DNA from: Amanita rubescens
Taxonomy: Eukaryota > Basidiomycota > Agaricomycetes > Agaricales > Amanitaceae
Reading direction: 5' to 3'
NCBI GenBank assembly: GCA_015039365.1
Contig: WION01000026.1
Span: 248,001 to 312,000 of the forward strand
Length of the DNA: 64,000 nt
A model generated the notes under the pieces. That model did not search any database. It was not told the origin of the DNA and saw only the letters and a list, made by a program, of their open reading frames with translations. Below, one piece after another: positions 1-11,310 of this stretch (positions are counted from its first letter, which is position 1; every line of letters begins with the position of its first letter). The position numbers and the translations under genes are program-made.

Positions 1-480
1 GGACGGTAATCCACTTCGTGTAGTTAAATCAACGTTCTCGCGAGGAAGATTGCAATATGGGCGAATAGTATTCTGCCTGGGTTTTGCCCTTGGTCTCGGA
101 CTCTATCTAGTGCGTTTCTAATTGGTTGGTTGGTTGGTTGGCGTTATAGTCTCTGACAGTTAATATAGGGGGACACGTTTGCTGGATATCTGAAAACAAA
201 CCACTACGCACTCGGCTCCTCCAATTAAATGCGCCACAGGGTTCATCTTGTCGAATTAATGCGGATGAAGACGTGGTGACTTGCTGTCTTGGTTTTCGTC
301 CACGTCAATAGCCTGAATTGTGGGTTCGGCGATAGGGGGACTCGAATTTGAACCCTTGCAGGATTCCCAATGAGCGAGACTGAACCGGCATTCCACGATG
401 TATCATTCGATAGAAGTTGGACGACCTATGGTTAGAACAAAAAGGCAGCTAAGAGAAAGGTTTTCAAGGTGATCAATTGC
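1..480 (+). pseudogene. decayed fragment of a Git3-type seven-helix receptor gene
   Basis: The first ~110 bases resemble the third exon of the intact receptor gene at 19286-20694 (region 19711-19810), including the end of that exon near a TTTTGCCCT stretch. Bases ~430-480 resemble its last ~50 coding bases, including the stretch encoding QLKERFSR. The roughly 450 bp that should lie between (several exons and the long cytoplasmic loop) are missing or unrecognisable and no frame stays open. This is therefore a truncated, internally deleted relic. The window starts inside it, so its 5' part may continue to the left. Confidence 0.6.
122..141. repeat. (TTGG)5 microsatellite
   Basis: Five perfect TTGG units lie inside the decayed receptor fragment. 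Confidence 0.9.
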
Positions 481-735
481 TGATCATGAAGCATAACTCT
501 ACGGTGGTATGCATATCTCTCATCGGCCATTGACCTGATCTGATTCGAGCGCCGCCAGTATATTTGAATTTCAAGTTGTTCTGAGTGCAAGAACTCGGAG
601 AGCATACGGAAGCTGAATAAGGCTTATAGATGGTGATGTGGAGCGTTAGATTGTAGACGATTGTGGAGTACGGCGCACTTTAATGTTTGGCAAAAGCTAG
701 CACGTTTGATAAATGTGACATGCGTGACATGCGAC

Positions 736-3021
736 ATGTCCGACGGCCGTGAACAATCCTGGAGCAGAGAGCTACAGGACTTGTTCAACTATAACCCCCC
801 TGCTGTAGAGAAGGCAGATGATCCGACGCCTTATCGACTCCCATTTACATTTTTTGATCGTCACATTGATTCACGACTTTCTTTGCGACGCGTTGTTTCC
901 GTTCCTTCGTTCACGGCCGACATCGCTGAGGTTGTCGATCGCGCGGTACTTGTAACTAAAAATGAAGGGGGGGACTTACCTGATATCGACTACAAGGACG
1001 AAGAAGAGAGATCAGCGTTCTTCTCGAAGAGCGGACGAAGCTGGGGATATCTAGGAAATAGACTCACGGACGCTTCTTCTGTCGCGCGTTCCTATATTGA
1101 GGTCTCATTCCTCTATTGCTCTCCAGTTGGATCTACTTTTGCTTTGAACCCTCACTGTTACACCTGGTTGAACATCTTCCGGTTCAACAAGGCTGGCACG
1201 GAACCTGGCGAGGGTCGCAACTCCACAACAAATAACTATTTTCTTGAGATCCAGAGGGACAATAACACTGGTACTATGAACATCCCAAGGGGGATATGGA
1301 ACTTCCTTAACGAGGACGATCGTATGGATCTTTCCGAGATATCCGCAAGGTTTCGCCGACTAGTCACCTACCAATTCTGCGCGGCGACCAACGAGTACGA
1401 TGAACTTTTGGAGAAAATGGGCGATCTTTATGGAAGCGAATCCATCCCTTCTTTTTCAGACACCGTTTCTGGTTTTCAGACGCAGGAAATGCCGCTCACG
1501 CTGGTCGTGGATAGCACGATATTGCCATGGGGACCACGAGACACGGACGAGACACGAAGCACTGAAGAGAAGGAGAGAGGGGAGTCCCTCGGGCAGACGA
1601 TGAATGAGCCAGCCAAACTGCCGCCAAGCAATAAAGAACCTCTTCAGCCCAAAGGGATTACCGTTAGGAAGTCCACTGCCAACATAGACGATGTCACAAT
1701 CTTCGTTAAGCACGTAAGCAAATCTATCATATTTTTTTTTTTAGTTGTTTAACGATTGCAGGCATGGACCCGATCCGTCATGGACGACACCACTTTCATT
1801 GTATTTCATTCTGGTAAATACGAGCGTATTGGAGTGCGCCACCGTGAAACTGGCACATTGTCCTTGTCTGACTTGATCGACGTCCATAGTTGTCGAGATC
1901 CAGGATATGGCAAGATTCAAACTGGACTTTACCTTCTAATTATCAAGGACGTCATGGAGCGAGCGCGTGTCCTCAGAAAATTGATACCAGAACCTTCCAT
2001 TTCCGAGAACAAGGATCAAGTTGAGCCAGACGAAAACCTCCAAGTAAAGAAGCGTCCGAAAACGCGATCCGTAACGACATTAGTAGAGAAGGAGAAAGTT
2101 GTGCGTAGATTGAAATAATTTTCCGTCCCTAGTTTTGAAGTCTGGCGCAGCTCATCTTCAACGAATGTGATGTCCGAGACCTAGCTCTGTTGCAAATAAG
2201 ACACATGCCTCTCAACTCATCTTCGCCGGCAGCCTTTCTGCGTCGAGGTCGTGGAGTAGCACCCGGAAAACTCTGTGCAAGTAACGATAAATGGAAATCA
2301 AAGATAGAGCCACGTGCGGATGAGTATCAAGCTCATGAATACTTTGAGCTTCTCCTGATGCCCGATTCCGATTCTGGCGCGACAGGCCAGGTCCACAAAG
2401 CTACCCTTCGTATGACCTTAACTGACGGAGGTCTGCTCTCTTCTCCCGTCATCGTCAAGGTTGCGTTTCATGACTTTCAGAGGAAGCGTTTGCGCCACGA
2501 ATACGTTGTATATAAGCACTTAGCTCAAAAAGGAGTAAAGTGTATTGCAACTATTTTCGGCCTATTCGAGGATATCGATGATGAATCGTCTGTTTTGATC
2601 TTAAGCGATGCCGGGACCAGCCTTTATGATCGTGAGCTGAAGAGGAACCCAGATAAGATGTCCGTCGAACAGGTATCCGTGTCTCGCGAAGAACGGTTCG
2701 TGATCCTCGTGATCCACTTCATTGATTTATCTCGACCTCGCGCGTAGAGCTGCATTCAAGCAAGCACTATCTGAAATACACAAAGCAGGCGTTCGGCATT
2801 ACGATATCCGGCCGATGAATTTAATGATCAATGTCGAGGGAGAAGTTACAATCATCGACTTTGACATGGCAAAAATGGGGGCAGGGAAACATTCACGGAA
2901 ACGTGAATTTGATGACCTGTGCCTCCTCCTCCAGGGTTCTTATTGTTCGCCAAATCAATTTCGAAGCAGCACTACGACGCAAAGTTCACGTGCAGATAGT
3001 GATTTTGTGAACGATTCGTGA
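736..3021 (+). CDS. divergent fungal protein kinase-like protein (copy A1)
   Basis: Four exons fit: 736-1713, 1762-2100, 2151-2695 and 2748-3021 (711 aa). Every intron is GT..AG, 48-52 nt, and sits at the same place as in copy A2 (12459-14727). The N-terminal ~325 residues have no motif I recognise. Residues ~327-395 form a domain also found in gene B. The last ~250 residues are a kinase fold: a glycine-rich loop (GATGQVHKA), the N-lobe lysine (VIVKVAF), a catalytic loop HYDIRPMN that keeps the Asp and Asn, and IIDFDMA in place of the usual DFG. The lengthy N-terminal extension and DFD-type motif recall fungal-type (FunK1-like) kinases, but the family assignment is inference. The start at 736 was chosen because the protein similarity to A2 begins exactly there (MS..REQ.WSRELQDLF). 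Substrate is unknown. It lies 5' of gene B1 on the same strand, an arrangement repeated in A2/B2. Confidence 0.8.
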
Positions 3022-3743
3022 TGGTTCATAAATACGCGCTTATCTTCTGTACTGTGTAAGCAGTCCAACTGCTTTGTGTCTCTTGAACCGGTGCGGTCAT
3101 TCTGTAATTGCCAGTTCTTGGCGATGCGTTGTGTAGTTATTCGTCAACTCTGTATACTGCTAGTGACATGATGTGGGTATTTTGTTGCCGCGGCATTGCA
3201 AGTTTTATTGTCAAGCATACACACTATTACGAATGGCGCATAATGAACCCGGGTCTTTTGTTCTACCTTTGCCAACTATGGCTCTACAACATAACACAGG
3301 AGCCCACAAGCGTCACAAGTGATCGTGACTTGATTGTAACCATGGACGTATATGGCATTCTTTGACGACGCAAATGTTACCTTACAAATCGGGCAAGTGA
3401 GCTGTGCCAGAATTTCATCGATCCTGCAGGTAACTAAACCAATTTGGGACATGCCGAGAGGCACTCACTTCTCACTCACTAAGGCCTGACCTGGCCAACG
3501 TACAGACTTGGAATGCACCCACTCTTTCTTGTTTACAAATCAAGGCATATCTTCTACGAGTGAAGATATAATAAAACCTGGTTCTCGATGGCGGTTACCT
3601 ACTTCATCCTCCCTTCTAACCACGGTTTTTTCTCCCAAGGAAAAGCGGTAAGAAATTCCAACTGATGTGTCTTCCGGGTTACTCTAAGTTCATCCTCGCA
3701 TAGTAACTCTCTGAATCATTTAAGGCTTCATTGTCAAAGTGAA
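3022..3743. other. intergenic spacer, duplicated with A/B pair
   Basis: I see no convincing gene. Stretches match the spacer at 14728-15420 (for example around 3300-3420 against 14930-15050, including GATCGTGACTTGATTGTAAC-like sequence), showing that the segmental duplication copied the spacer as well as the genes. The region presumably holds the A1 terminator and B1 promoter; no individual element can be supported. Confidence 0.6.
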
Positions 3744-6337
3744 ATGGCACCCACCGGCGTCATGAAGAAATCTGTACCTGACAATGGTATGCTATCACCT
3801 ACAACCGATATAACTCATCGTTCATTCGCCGTGGAAACCAAGGATTTGGCCTTTATCGTGATCCCCTGCAAAACGTTCAAGAGATTTTCCGGCTGTCTCC
3901 ACCGCTCTATAAAGGGCCTGAAAAAGGCTCAGAGTCGACACGCAAGCCTGCCTCTTATGATAAACACCTCAGTGACACACTCCTACTGAAGAAGACGGTA
4001 TTTTGCCCTACTTTGCCAGCAGTGCTGGGTCAGGTCGCAAATGTTGCCTTAGAGAAAGCCACCCTCCCACCGAGTGGCCATGGGTCGGGTTGGAGAGCGG
4101 CTTCAGTCCTCCAACAAAAAATTCAGGAAGAGACAAACCGCATGGCTCTCGCGGAAGTCAACGTTGTTGCGGCATATCAATACAACGTATTTAATAATAT
4201 TGTTGCGATTGCATCGGTCCTACAATTTCCATCCTCTTCCTGGGACACGCAGTTTCTGGAAATGCCAATATCCGACTCAATTCACCTCAGCGATGATTCT
4301 CGTAGGGGTAAAAAAACCAATTACGCCAACGCAGATGCCATATTAAGGATAGACCCTGGCCGATATGATCCAGGCATGCTATCTGACTCTCGGATACTGG
4401 AAGATATGAAGATCACGGCGAACTACTTCAAACGGATCCTTCCGTTTGAGTTCAAGAGTCTTTCCAGCGGGTCCTATCACACCATGCTTGGTATACTCGG
4501 GCACACTTTGAAGGATGTTTTCCCTTGGCAGCGCTGTTGTTCCAAATATTGCGCTTATGAACATGGTCCAAAGCTCGGACGCAAGCCTGTCACAGGCGAT
4601 CCTTTAGGTTTTGACGCCGTAATTTCGGGTGTCAATCTTTTTGTTTCTGATTGGGATGGAAAGACCAGGGAGGAATTTGAAGAAATGACTGACAAGGAAA
4701 ATAAGAAGCACACAGGGCACGGGAAAGATATGCTCCAGCAGGTCTGTCCATTTACGTTATTGTATTTTGTCAATTGAACTCATATTTGCTTGACAGATAT
4801 GGGCGGAGATGGTTAAATGCGACGCCACTTACGCCGCGTTACATGCCGGAAACTATGAATTGTTATTCTTCCGAAATAGGCGAACCCAGACCTTGTACAT
4901 CAGCGACGTCATCGTCCCTCATAACATTGATCAAGGAACACCCGGAGGACCCGGTTATTATCAAATTCATGTCGGGCTGTATATATCAGCAATCCAGGAT
5001 GCGATCAATCGTGCTCGACAACTAAAAGATTTCGAAGGTGGTCCTACTGGGCTTCCTGACAAGTGGACGAGACCGTATGATCTTAACGTTGGTAAATTCA
5101 ACAACCCAGTACGTGGATTTTTCTTTTGATATAACGTCTGTGGTTCCTTATGTGCCACGTAGGCTCCAACGACAAAACCTCCGGTTCATGATGTAGTTTA
5201 TAAATATATGGATCTTTGTTTAGCGCCAGCCAAGAAGGGGTCAAGGAACGTCAGTTATAAGAGCCATAGGCCGTATCGCCGCATTCTTTCGCCCGTCAAT
5301 GCAGAAGAAAAATTCCTTTTCCTTGAAACTAGCGACGACACGAGCGAAAACGAACTCATTGGAACTCTGTCCACCGGAGGACATACGTATCAATCGTGGC
5401 CCGTCGTCATTAAAGTCGCAAACGGAAGGAAAAACACTCAACAACTTATGAAAGAGTATCGCAATCATGTACATCTGTCCACGCCCCCAGGGCAAGGCCC
5501 AGTCATGGTTCAGAAAACCTACGGCTTTTTCACGTTGAAACGTGATGAAGATGACGAGAGCAAGACTGTAAAGGAGAATGCTATACACGCTATTCTACTT
5601 CTTGAATATGTCGGAAAACCAGTGGAGCGGCTCAACAGTCTTACACCGGATCAACAGTCCGTTATTTACACTGTTCTAATTCGGTGTTAAACTGATAATA
5701 AAATAGGTCCCTTATTCAGAAAACACTCAAGCTTATACACCAGAAACGCTTAATTCATGGGGCTCTTTCTCGTCGAAAGATCTTTACTATTGACTTTAAC
5801 CCAGGAAATCGACAGAAACATAAACGTAGCGGAAAGGTGGCACTTGCATGGCTTACCGATCTTTCGCAAGTTAAACGAGCAAAGGCGCCTGGTGAGCGGC
5901 GGAAGGAGCGCAAGAAGCTCGAGAGATGGGCCAAGAAGGATGACAACGCTGCCCCGTCTCCTTTGCACCCCATTGAAATTGGGCCAGTTTCCTTCAAGGT
6001 TGAAGATCCCAGGATAGCTCTCGACGACTTAACGTATTGGATGCCACGAGACCCATGGCTTCAAACAGCGCGTTGTGCTATAAAACCCGAAGCAGAGGAC
6101 GAATGGTTACCTGGGACGTGGCTCGTGATCAAGTTCTCTGGCAGAGAACACGTCACCCTATTTCAAAGCGAATGGAACCAGCGCCCGCTTGAGTTCAGCG
6201 AGATCCATTGCTACGATACGTTTTTCAACCAAGAGTCGCAGGACAGCGCGCAAGCTTACTCTCCAGCACATTCTCCTTCATCCGGTTTGGACAGCGCGGA
6301 GAGTTCGCAAGCTAGCTCTGGCATGGTAGTCGATTGA
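3744..6337 (+). CDS. pseudokinase-like protein (copy B1), with a frame disturbance at the last intron/exon
   Basis: Exons by comparison with B2: 3744-3786, 3843-4741, 4797-5108, 5163-5656 and 5708-6337. Introns are 50-56 nt. The domain at residues ~315-420 is shared with gene A. The C-terminal kinase-like part keeps a lysine (VVIKVAN), but the catalytic loop reads HGALSRRKIF with no catalytic Asp, and DLS stands where DFG is expected. It is therefore predicted to be catalytically dead. Compared with B2, one base is missing near 5760-5764 (three G here, five at 17421-17425), which breaks the frame if the last intron is spliced as in B2. Using another donor at 5661 restores an open frame (793 aa), but about 17 residues then differ completely from B2. 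The protein ends in a Ser/Ala-rich tail (SPSSGLDSAESSQASSG). Confidence 0.72.
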
Positions 6338-6499
6338 CGGTAGAGATGGAGCAAAGGGTCATCTTTGTAACGGACAATCTATCTATTGGAGGACGGTTCT
6401 GTACGGTCTTCTGTACCTCGTAGCAGGCAGGCCAAAACGAGTTGAACATTAGTGTGTAACCAGGCTTGTCCCAACTACGCCAAATGTAACAAGAATTCA

Positions 6500-6810
6500 A
6501 ATTCTCCATTTCGTCCTTCACTGATTGACCACGTAGCCGCATACTAAAGGGGCAAGAGCAGGCGTGGCACAAGGGCTGTCCAGCTAGGGAATGATTGTTT
6601 TCCCATCAGTTTCTAGATCTGATGCTTACCATTTTCGACTTCCAAGGCATATGGATGTTTGTGGGTCCATGAGTGATCTTGTTGTCAAGCATAGTATACT
6701 TATGTACTTATAGCCGAACAGTACATATATCATTGTTCCCGGAATTACATTGATGCATCAATTACTACAGCGCAGATAAATTTGGCAAGTGTTGTGACGT
6801 AGAGTTATTC
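6500..6810 (+). repeat. dispersed repeat, copy 1
   Basis: This carries the series of blocks GCATACTAAAGGGGCAAGAGC, a GGCTGTCCAGC block, TTTCTAGATCTGA, TTTTCGACTTCC and TGTTTGTGGGTCCATG in the same order as copies near 11.0, 18.6 and 21.1 kb. No coding capacity or terminal repeats are evident. It lies directly 3' of B1, as copy 3 lies 3' of B2. Confidence 0.65.
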
Positions 6811-7004
6811 CCAACTTCCAAGATACGAGGCCGAGCCACCTTGGCGCGGTTTGCGTTTTCCTCGTTATTGTTTTCAGGGCTGTGCGTTCAAAAACGTAAA
6901 CCCAAATATTATGTGTCCTTATCATCGTTTCTGGACTCCCGGTCCACGTTGCGCTGGTACCTCGGGAGTCAAGAACGCTGAAAGACACGCGAAACTGGGA
7001 TAAT

Positions 7005-7613
7005 ATGTCACTAAAAGAAAAAGGGGAAAGAAGTCTCTTTGGCTCACTGAGAGATGCTGCTACTAAGCTCGACGGAGTTCAAGCGTCAGCGGTTCAGCGC
7101 CCAGCAGAAATGCCTGTACTCAGGACTATGAGTCTAGAGCGTATTCGTCAGAAAACGGGACCCGATGCCGCCCGTGATCGAGACATTCCCACGGGAAAGT
7201 GGTCTCCCACATATGCCGGCACTTCTAATTGGAGAATCCATTACACGTACACGCGTACACATCCAAGTCGGCAATGCATCATCGACGTCGGCCTAATACC
7301 TCTTAACTTTCTGATTGCCTTCGGGGCTGGTGCCAGCTTCGGTTCCGATTTCTCCAAGGCAGCCTTCTTTGCAGGCTTCGGCGCAGGGGATGACTGTGGG
7401 ATCAGATCCCCGTCCATTGGATCGTTTGGCCGCTTGTTGGTGGTGCCAGTTGGAGCGAGGGGAGAGACAAGTGCTCGAGGGGTGGCGGTCACCATTGGCA
7501 CGGCCTTTTTGTTGATGTTCACGATCAGTAAAAAAAGGGTCGTAGTCCGTTTCATGGTGGGGCCCTGGGGGTTTACACGGCGCCGCCAGACGCTACGCTG
7601 TGCACCCAATTGA
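7005..7613 (+). CDS. open frame of uncertain reality (202 aa)
   Basis: An ATG frame of 609 bp ends at 7613. The second half is rich in Gly/Ala/Val. The opposite strand is also open over 7241-7609, with a Lys/Pro/Ala-rich frame, which is a warning that this is low-complexity sequence and not necessarily a gene. There are no recognisable domains, introns or paralogs in the window. I list it only because nothing else explains the stretch. Confidence 0.15.
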   Translation: MSLKEKGERSLFGSLRDAATKLDGVQASAVQRPAEMPVLRTMSLERIRQKTGPDAARDRDIPTGKWSPTYAGTSNWRIHYTYTRTHPSRQCIIDVGLIPLNFLIAFGAGASFGSDFSKAAFFAGFGAGDDCGIRSPSIGSFGRLLVVPVGARGETSARGVAVTIGTAFLLMFTISKKRVVVRFMVGPWGFTRRRQTLRCAPN

Positions 7614-7732
7614 TTTCTACAAACGGTACTAGTAAAGCTGTATTTTCCACGCTAAACAGATATGTATAGAAACCTGGCCTCACCGCCTCGGGCTCCATAC
7701 CTACCTTCCTTCCACACTCGAAGCCCCTCAGG

Positions 7733-10048
7733 ATGGAATATGAGTTACACGACTATCACAACTTGAACGCCATCCATGAAACGGAAGATGGGGGGGACGT
7801 GCACGATTCTACAACGCTCCTCGATCCATCTGAGGGGGCAGCGGCGACCATGAATAATGACATCGTCTCTGAAGTATACAATGAAAGCATGTCTTCCAGG
7901 CGAAGATTTGACCACGATGATTTGTATGTGCGTTTAATGTCCGGTTGAGTTGATACATTTACCAACGTTCTCCTCAGCCAACCCCACGCGAAACACAGTA
8001 TTCGTTCACCACGACTTTTCATCCGACCAATGATAGCATGTTCATGGCAGTTCATCGTGTTGGTCATGCTGATAGCGTTTATCATACGAACTGAATCTAT
8101 CGCGTATCCAATCGTTCCAAGACACCTGGAAACCCTCTACGTGCAGCATCCTCAAGGGGCAACCACAGCCATTACACTGATCGGATCTTTGTTGTCGGTG
8201 TTAAGCACAAAGTATGTTTCGGGGTTTCAGTTTCAAGTCATTGATTGCTGATGAACCGCCGATAGAGCTTTCTCAGAGGCCGCTCGATTTGATACTGTTG
8301 TGTCATTGGGGAGTCCAGGCTCAAAAAGCATGTCATTGTATTCTCTCTATGCCAGAATCACGGTTGGTTCCGGGAATACTCTATTTCACTTTGGTAAAGG
8401 TCGCCGTGTTTGGACAATCATGTCACTCGTTTCTTTACTCCTGTTTACGGTTCAAACAGCAGCGTAAGTTGTTTTTTCGTCCAGAATTTCCGCCTATCTG
8501 ACATGTCCGATTGAATGACAAAGGTGGACAACAATACTTACGCCAAGAGCAACGGACATCCCATACCAGACCTCATTTCAAGACATCAACTATACTGACG
8601 CGCTGGTGAAAGATTTTGCGACGTCGGAGGTTGCGCGAAATTGGGCACCAACATGGGTCAGCGGTTATGTCGCAGCAACGGAAGGGACTAACATGTCAAT
8701 GCAATATCTCTCTTTTCACGATTATGTTCTCAACAGAACTTCTCCGAGTAAGATTAACATGTTCATGGAAGTTTCGCTCTAAATAATTCCCGTCCAGGAG
8801 GCATTTCGCCAATCACGCCCACATTCGATAATTGGACAAGAATAGAAGCAATCCAACAGGGACTCAGAGCGGATGTTAATTGCAAAGCGACGCCTGCTTC
8901 CGATCCGTATATCCGCTTTAACAAGACCACTGTAGGACATGGAACAATAAAAGTTTCTTTGTGTTGTAACTGTACTTCTGGAGGTACCGACAGTGCAGGT
9001 TCAGACCATTTCTCGTTTGGATCTTTGCTTTCTACTGAAGCATCTTCAAGTTGTTTATGGCAAATCGAATGGATACCTTGCTCTTGCTATCTGCCCGATA
9101 AGCAACGCAGACAATGACATGAGTATGACGTCCACTCCGTTGCTCAGTCTGATGATTGTACTCACCCAACGTAGCTGTATACATGAACAGTAATTACGGT
9201 GGCCAAAATAGTCCCCTGACTCAAACCTGCACAATCAGACCGCGATGGCTTCACATCAACGTGACGTACGTCCGTGAAGGATTTGTTACGCTTGAACCCC
9301 TCACTCAAAAATTACCTGACATTCGTTTAAATTCATCATCGATAATACAGTCTACAGTTTCGTCTTTGAACAACCACTTTTCCAATTCACAAACGATGTC
9401 GGAGAATCATATTGGGGATACCATTTTCTCGCTCCTGCCGCATATGCTCCCTGACCACGCGTCAGACTCTCAGTACAAAGAATTCATCAGAAAGAAAATG
9501 GTAAGCACATCTTACATCATAGTTCCTAGTCATTTACCACATGGATAATCCTACCAAAAAGGCTGATTACATTCGGGGCGTGTTCGAATATGGAGCGGCG
9601 GTGCGCCTTGTTCTCGCAACATAGCAATAACTATTTATTAACTATTAGGCAGTACGGTCGCTCCAACCTCCGTTGCAAGCACCGGTCGGGTTGTCCTCAG
9701 TCTCAAACATTCGCATCAACAACATACGTTCATGCCGTTGTCTGGGGCCAGGCCCCTCGGTTCAGACTCATTATCGCGATTTCCCCAATGGCAATCATGA
9801 TCGCGACTATCATTATTATTCTAGTATCACTCAACAAGGCACGGCATTTAGACCTAGACTACATTGCGTCATTTAACGCAATGGATACCATGCACATCAT
9901 CACTGCGTGTGGTTCGGGGAACGTGCATACTGTTTCGTTCCCGGCTTATAGCAAGGACGTTGGCGTGTTCAGCAAGGAGGTGGAAGTCGAGCTCACTGAG
10001 ATAAAAGCTGGAAGTGGGGCGGCAGGTTTTCATTTTTCTCACCGATGA
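7733..10048 (+). CDS. large fungal plasma- or endomembrane protein with cysteine-containing ectodomain
   Basis: Nine exons in continuous phase: 7733-7923, 7978-8211, 8266-8463, 8524-8747, 8798-8952, 8999-9122, 9175-9500, 9562-9600 and 9653-10048 (628 aa). The ~64-residue N-terminus is acidic and probably cytosolic. Three hydrophobic segments follow (around residues 83-104, 127-142 and 188-207), then a ~320-residue probably lumenal/extracellular part with N-glycosylation sequons and several Cys (including CCNC), then a strong membrane helix (~533-560, rich in I/M/A). A short tail begins HLDLDYIASFNAMDT and contains HIITACGSG. This layout matches a family of uncharacterised basidiomycete transmembrane proteins that I know only as hypothetical. 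Donor choice for the eighth intron (9601 or 9610) is uncertain. Function unknown. Confidence 0.72.
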
Positions 10049-10182
10049 TACAAGGTGCTATACGCATAGTGTCTCGCCGTTTTTGGACCATGGGTAGATA
10101 GCCCTTTATATTTGTAATTTTCAAGTTCATCTAATTGAACTCGCTACATTCAACTTTTTTTTATTTTTAAATTAACATCCTC

Positions 10183-10752
10183 ATGCCTGATTTCCCCGAT
10201 GCCTTACACGAACGGTTAAAGGTTAAGGAAATACATGTCGCAGGTCGGAAAGAGAACGAGACATTTGCGTTTCCCGGTCATAAAAAATATGCCATGATCA
10301 GGCACATCAAGTCCGAAAACGACGTGTTTGCTGTCGACTCGACAGCAAACAGATCGAGCAGCTGTGATCAGATCAGAGATCCAACTTCCGCTTTTCACAC
10401 GGTGATTTACATGACGGTAATATCCTCGTCGACTCGCAATCAGGAGCAATTACGAGCATCGTTGACTGGGAAGCTGCTGCATTTCGTCCATTGTGGTTCG
10501 AGGTCTGCGGTGTTGGGTGGTTTAAAGAGGATCGGCAGCGATTCTTATCACCGATCGCCCTGGAAACTTCGCCGACGATACTTACCTGAGGATGCAGAGT
10601 TACGAGCATTCTTTCGCACCTGGATAAAAGGAATTCTGATCTATTCTCGTGTTTCCTTGGGGGCACCGAGTTGTGTGCTGTCCTTCATGCCGCAGTGGAC
10701 GACCCACGTCACAACCATTTTTCTTCGTTTGTATCACGGCTATCTTCTCTGA
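10183..10752 (+). pseudogene. broken aminoglycoside-phosphotransferase-like (APH/choline kinase fold) fragment
   Basis: From 10386 a short frame encodes FSHGDLHDGNILVD, then IVDWEAAAFRPLWFE: the catalytic loop (HGDLHxxN) and metal-binding IVDWE motif of APH-type phosphotransferases. That frame hits a stop near 10590, and recognisable sequence (PEDAELRAFF) continues in another frame, so at least one frameshift is present. The upstream part from the ATG at 10183 (MPDFPDALHERL) is in a different frame again and contains a long hairpin. The N-lobe of the kinase is missing. The fragment is dead or heavily rearranged. Confidence 0.65.
10325..10351. repeat. 13-bp perfect inverted repeat with 1-nt spacer
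   Basis: Arms TGTTTGCTGTCGA and TCGACAGCAAACA are separated by one C. The core TGTCGACTCGACA recurs at 11107-11119 with 6-bp arms. It sits within the dead phosphotransferase fragment. It could be a footprint of a small inverted-repeat element; the function is unknown. Confidence 0.85.
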
Positions 10753-10999
10753 GAACGAGACGGGGAGGCAGGAAAGTGATACACAGTTCAAAACGCCGCC
10801 GTCTGGAAAAGCCCAATCTGTTCAAGTTCCAATCTCCCTTGATTATGTCCCCACATCAGCAATCCCAGGGGATTACTCTAGAGTGCCCCGCCATTGCGGG
10901 ACAATCCTGTTAGCTTAGAAATGCGTGTATATCACGCCCGCATCCCCGGAGCGAAGCGGAGAGGTTACCTTGCTTCGTCGACGACCCTTCTGAGGTTCC

Positions 11000-11310
11000 G
11001 CACAGCTTCTGCCTTCTCCTCATGGCAGGTTTGGCTGCTGCAGCCGAATTGGGAAGTGCTGTCACACCCTCTCCCCAGGCCCTGGCAACCTTGGGTGGTT
11101 CTTTGTTGTCGACTCGACAGCTGCCGTTTTCGAGTTCAAGGCAGACAGGCGCATGGATGTTTGTGGGTCCATGGGTATTTTTTTTGTCTTCCAACTATTG
11201 TTCTCGGAAGTTGTTGAAGGTTGCGACGTTGGTCATGTCGATGCGGCATCATCAGTAGCTGCTGACATGAGGTAAGTGCGGTGACGTACACAGCTTGACC
11301 AAAGAACAAA
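11000..11310 (+). repeat. dispersed repeat, copy 2
   Basis: It shares with copy 4 the long blocks around GCGCATGGATGTTTGTGGGT, TTGTTCTCGGAAGTTG, TGCGACGTTGG, CGGCATCATCA and GTGACGTACACAGCTTGACC, in the same order. The first part of the unit (GGGGCAAGAGC) is not seen here, so this copy is 5' truncated or diverged. Confidence 0.65.

Noticed and set aside
7241..7609. Minus-strand Lys/Pro/Ala-rich frame
   Set aside because: Low-complexity antisense of another weak frame; no family match I can support.
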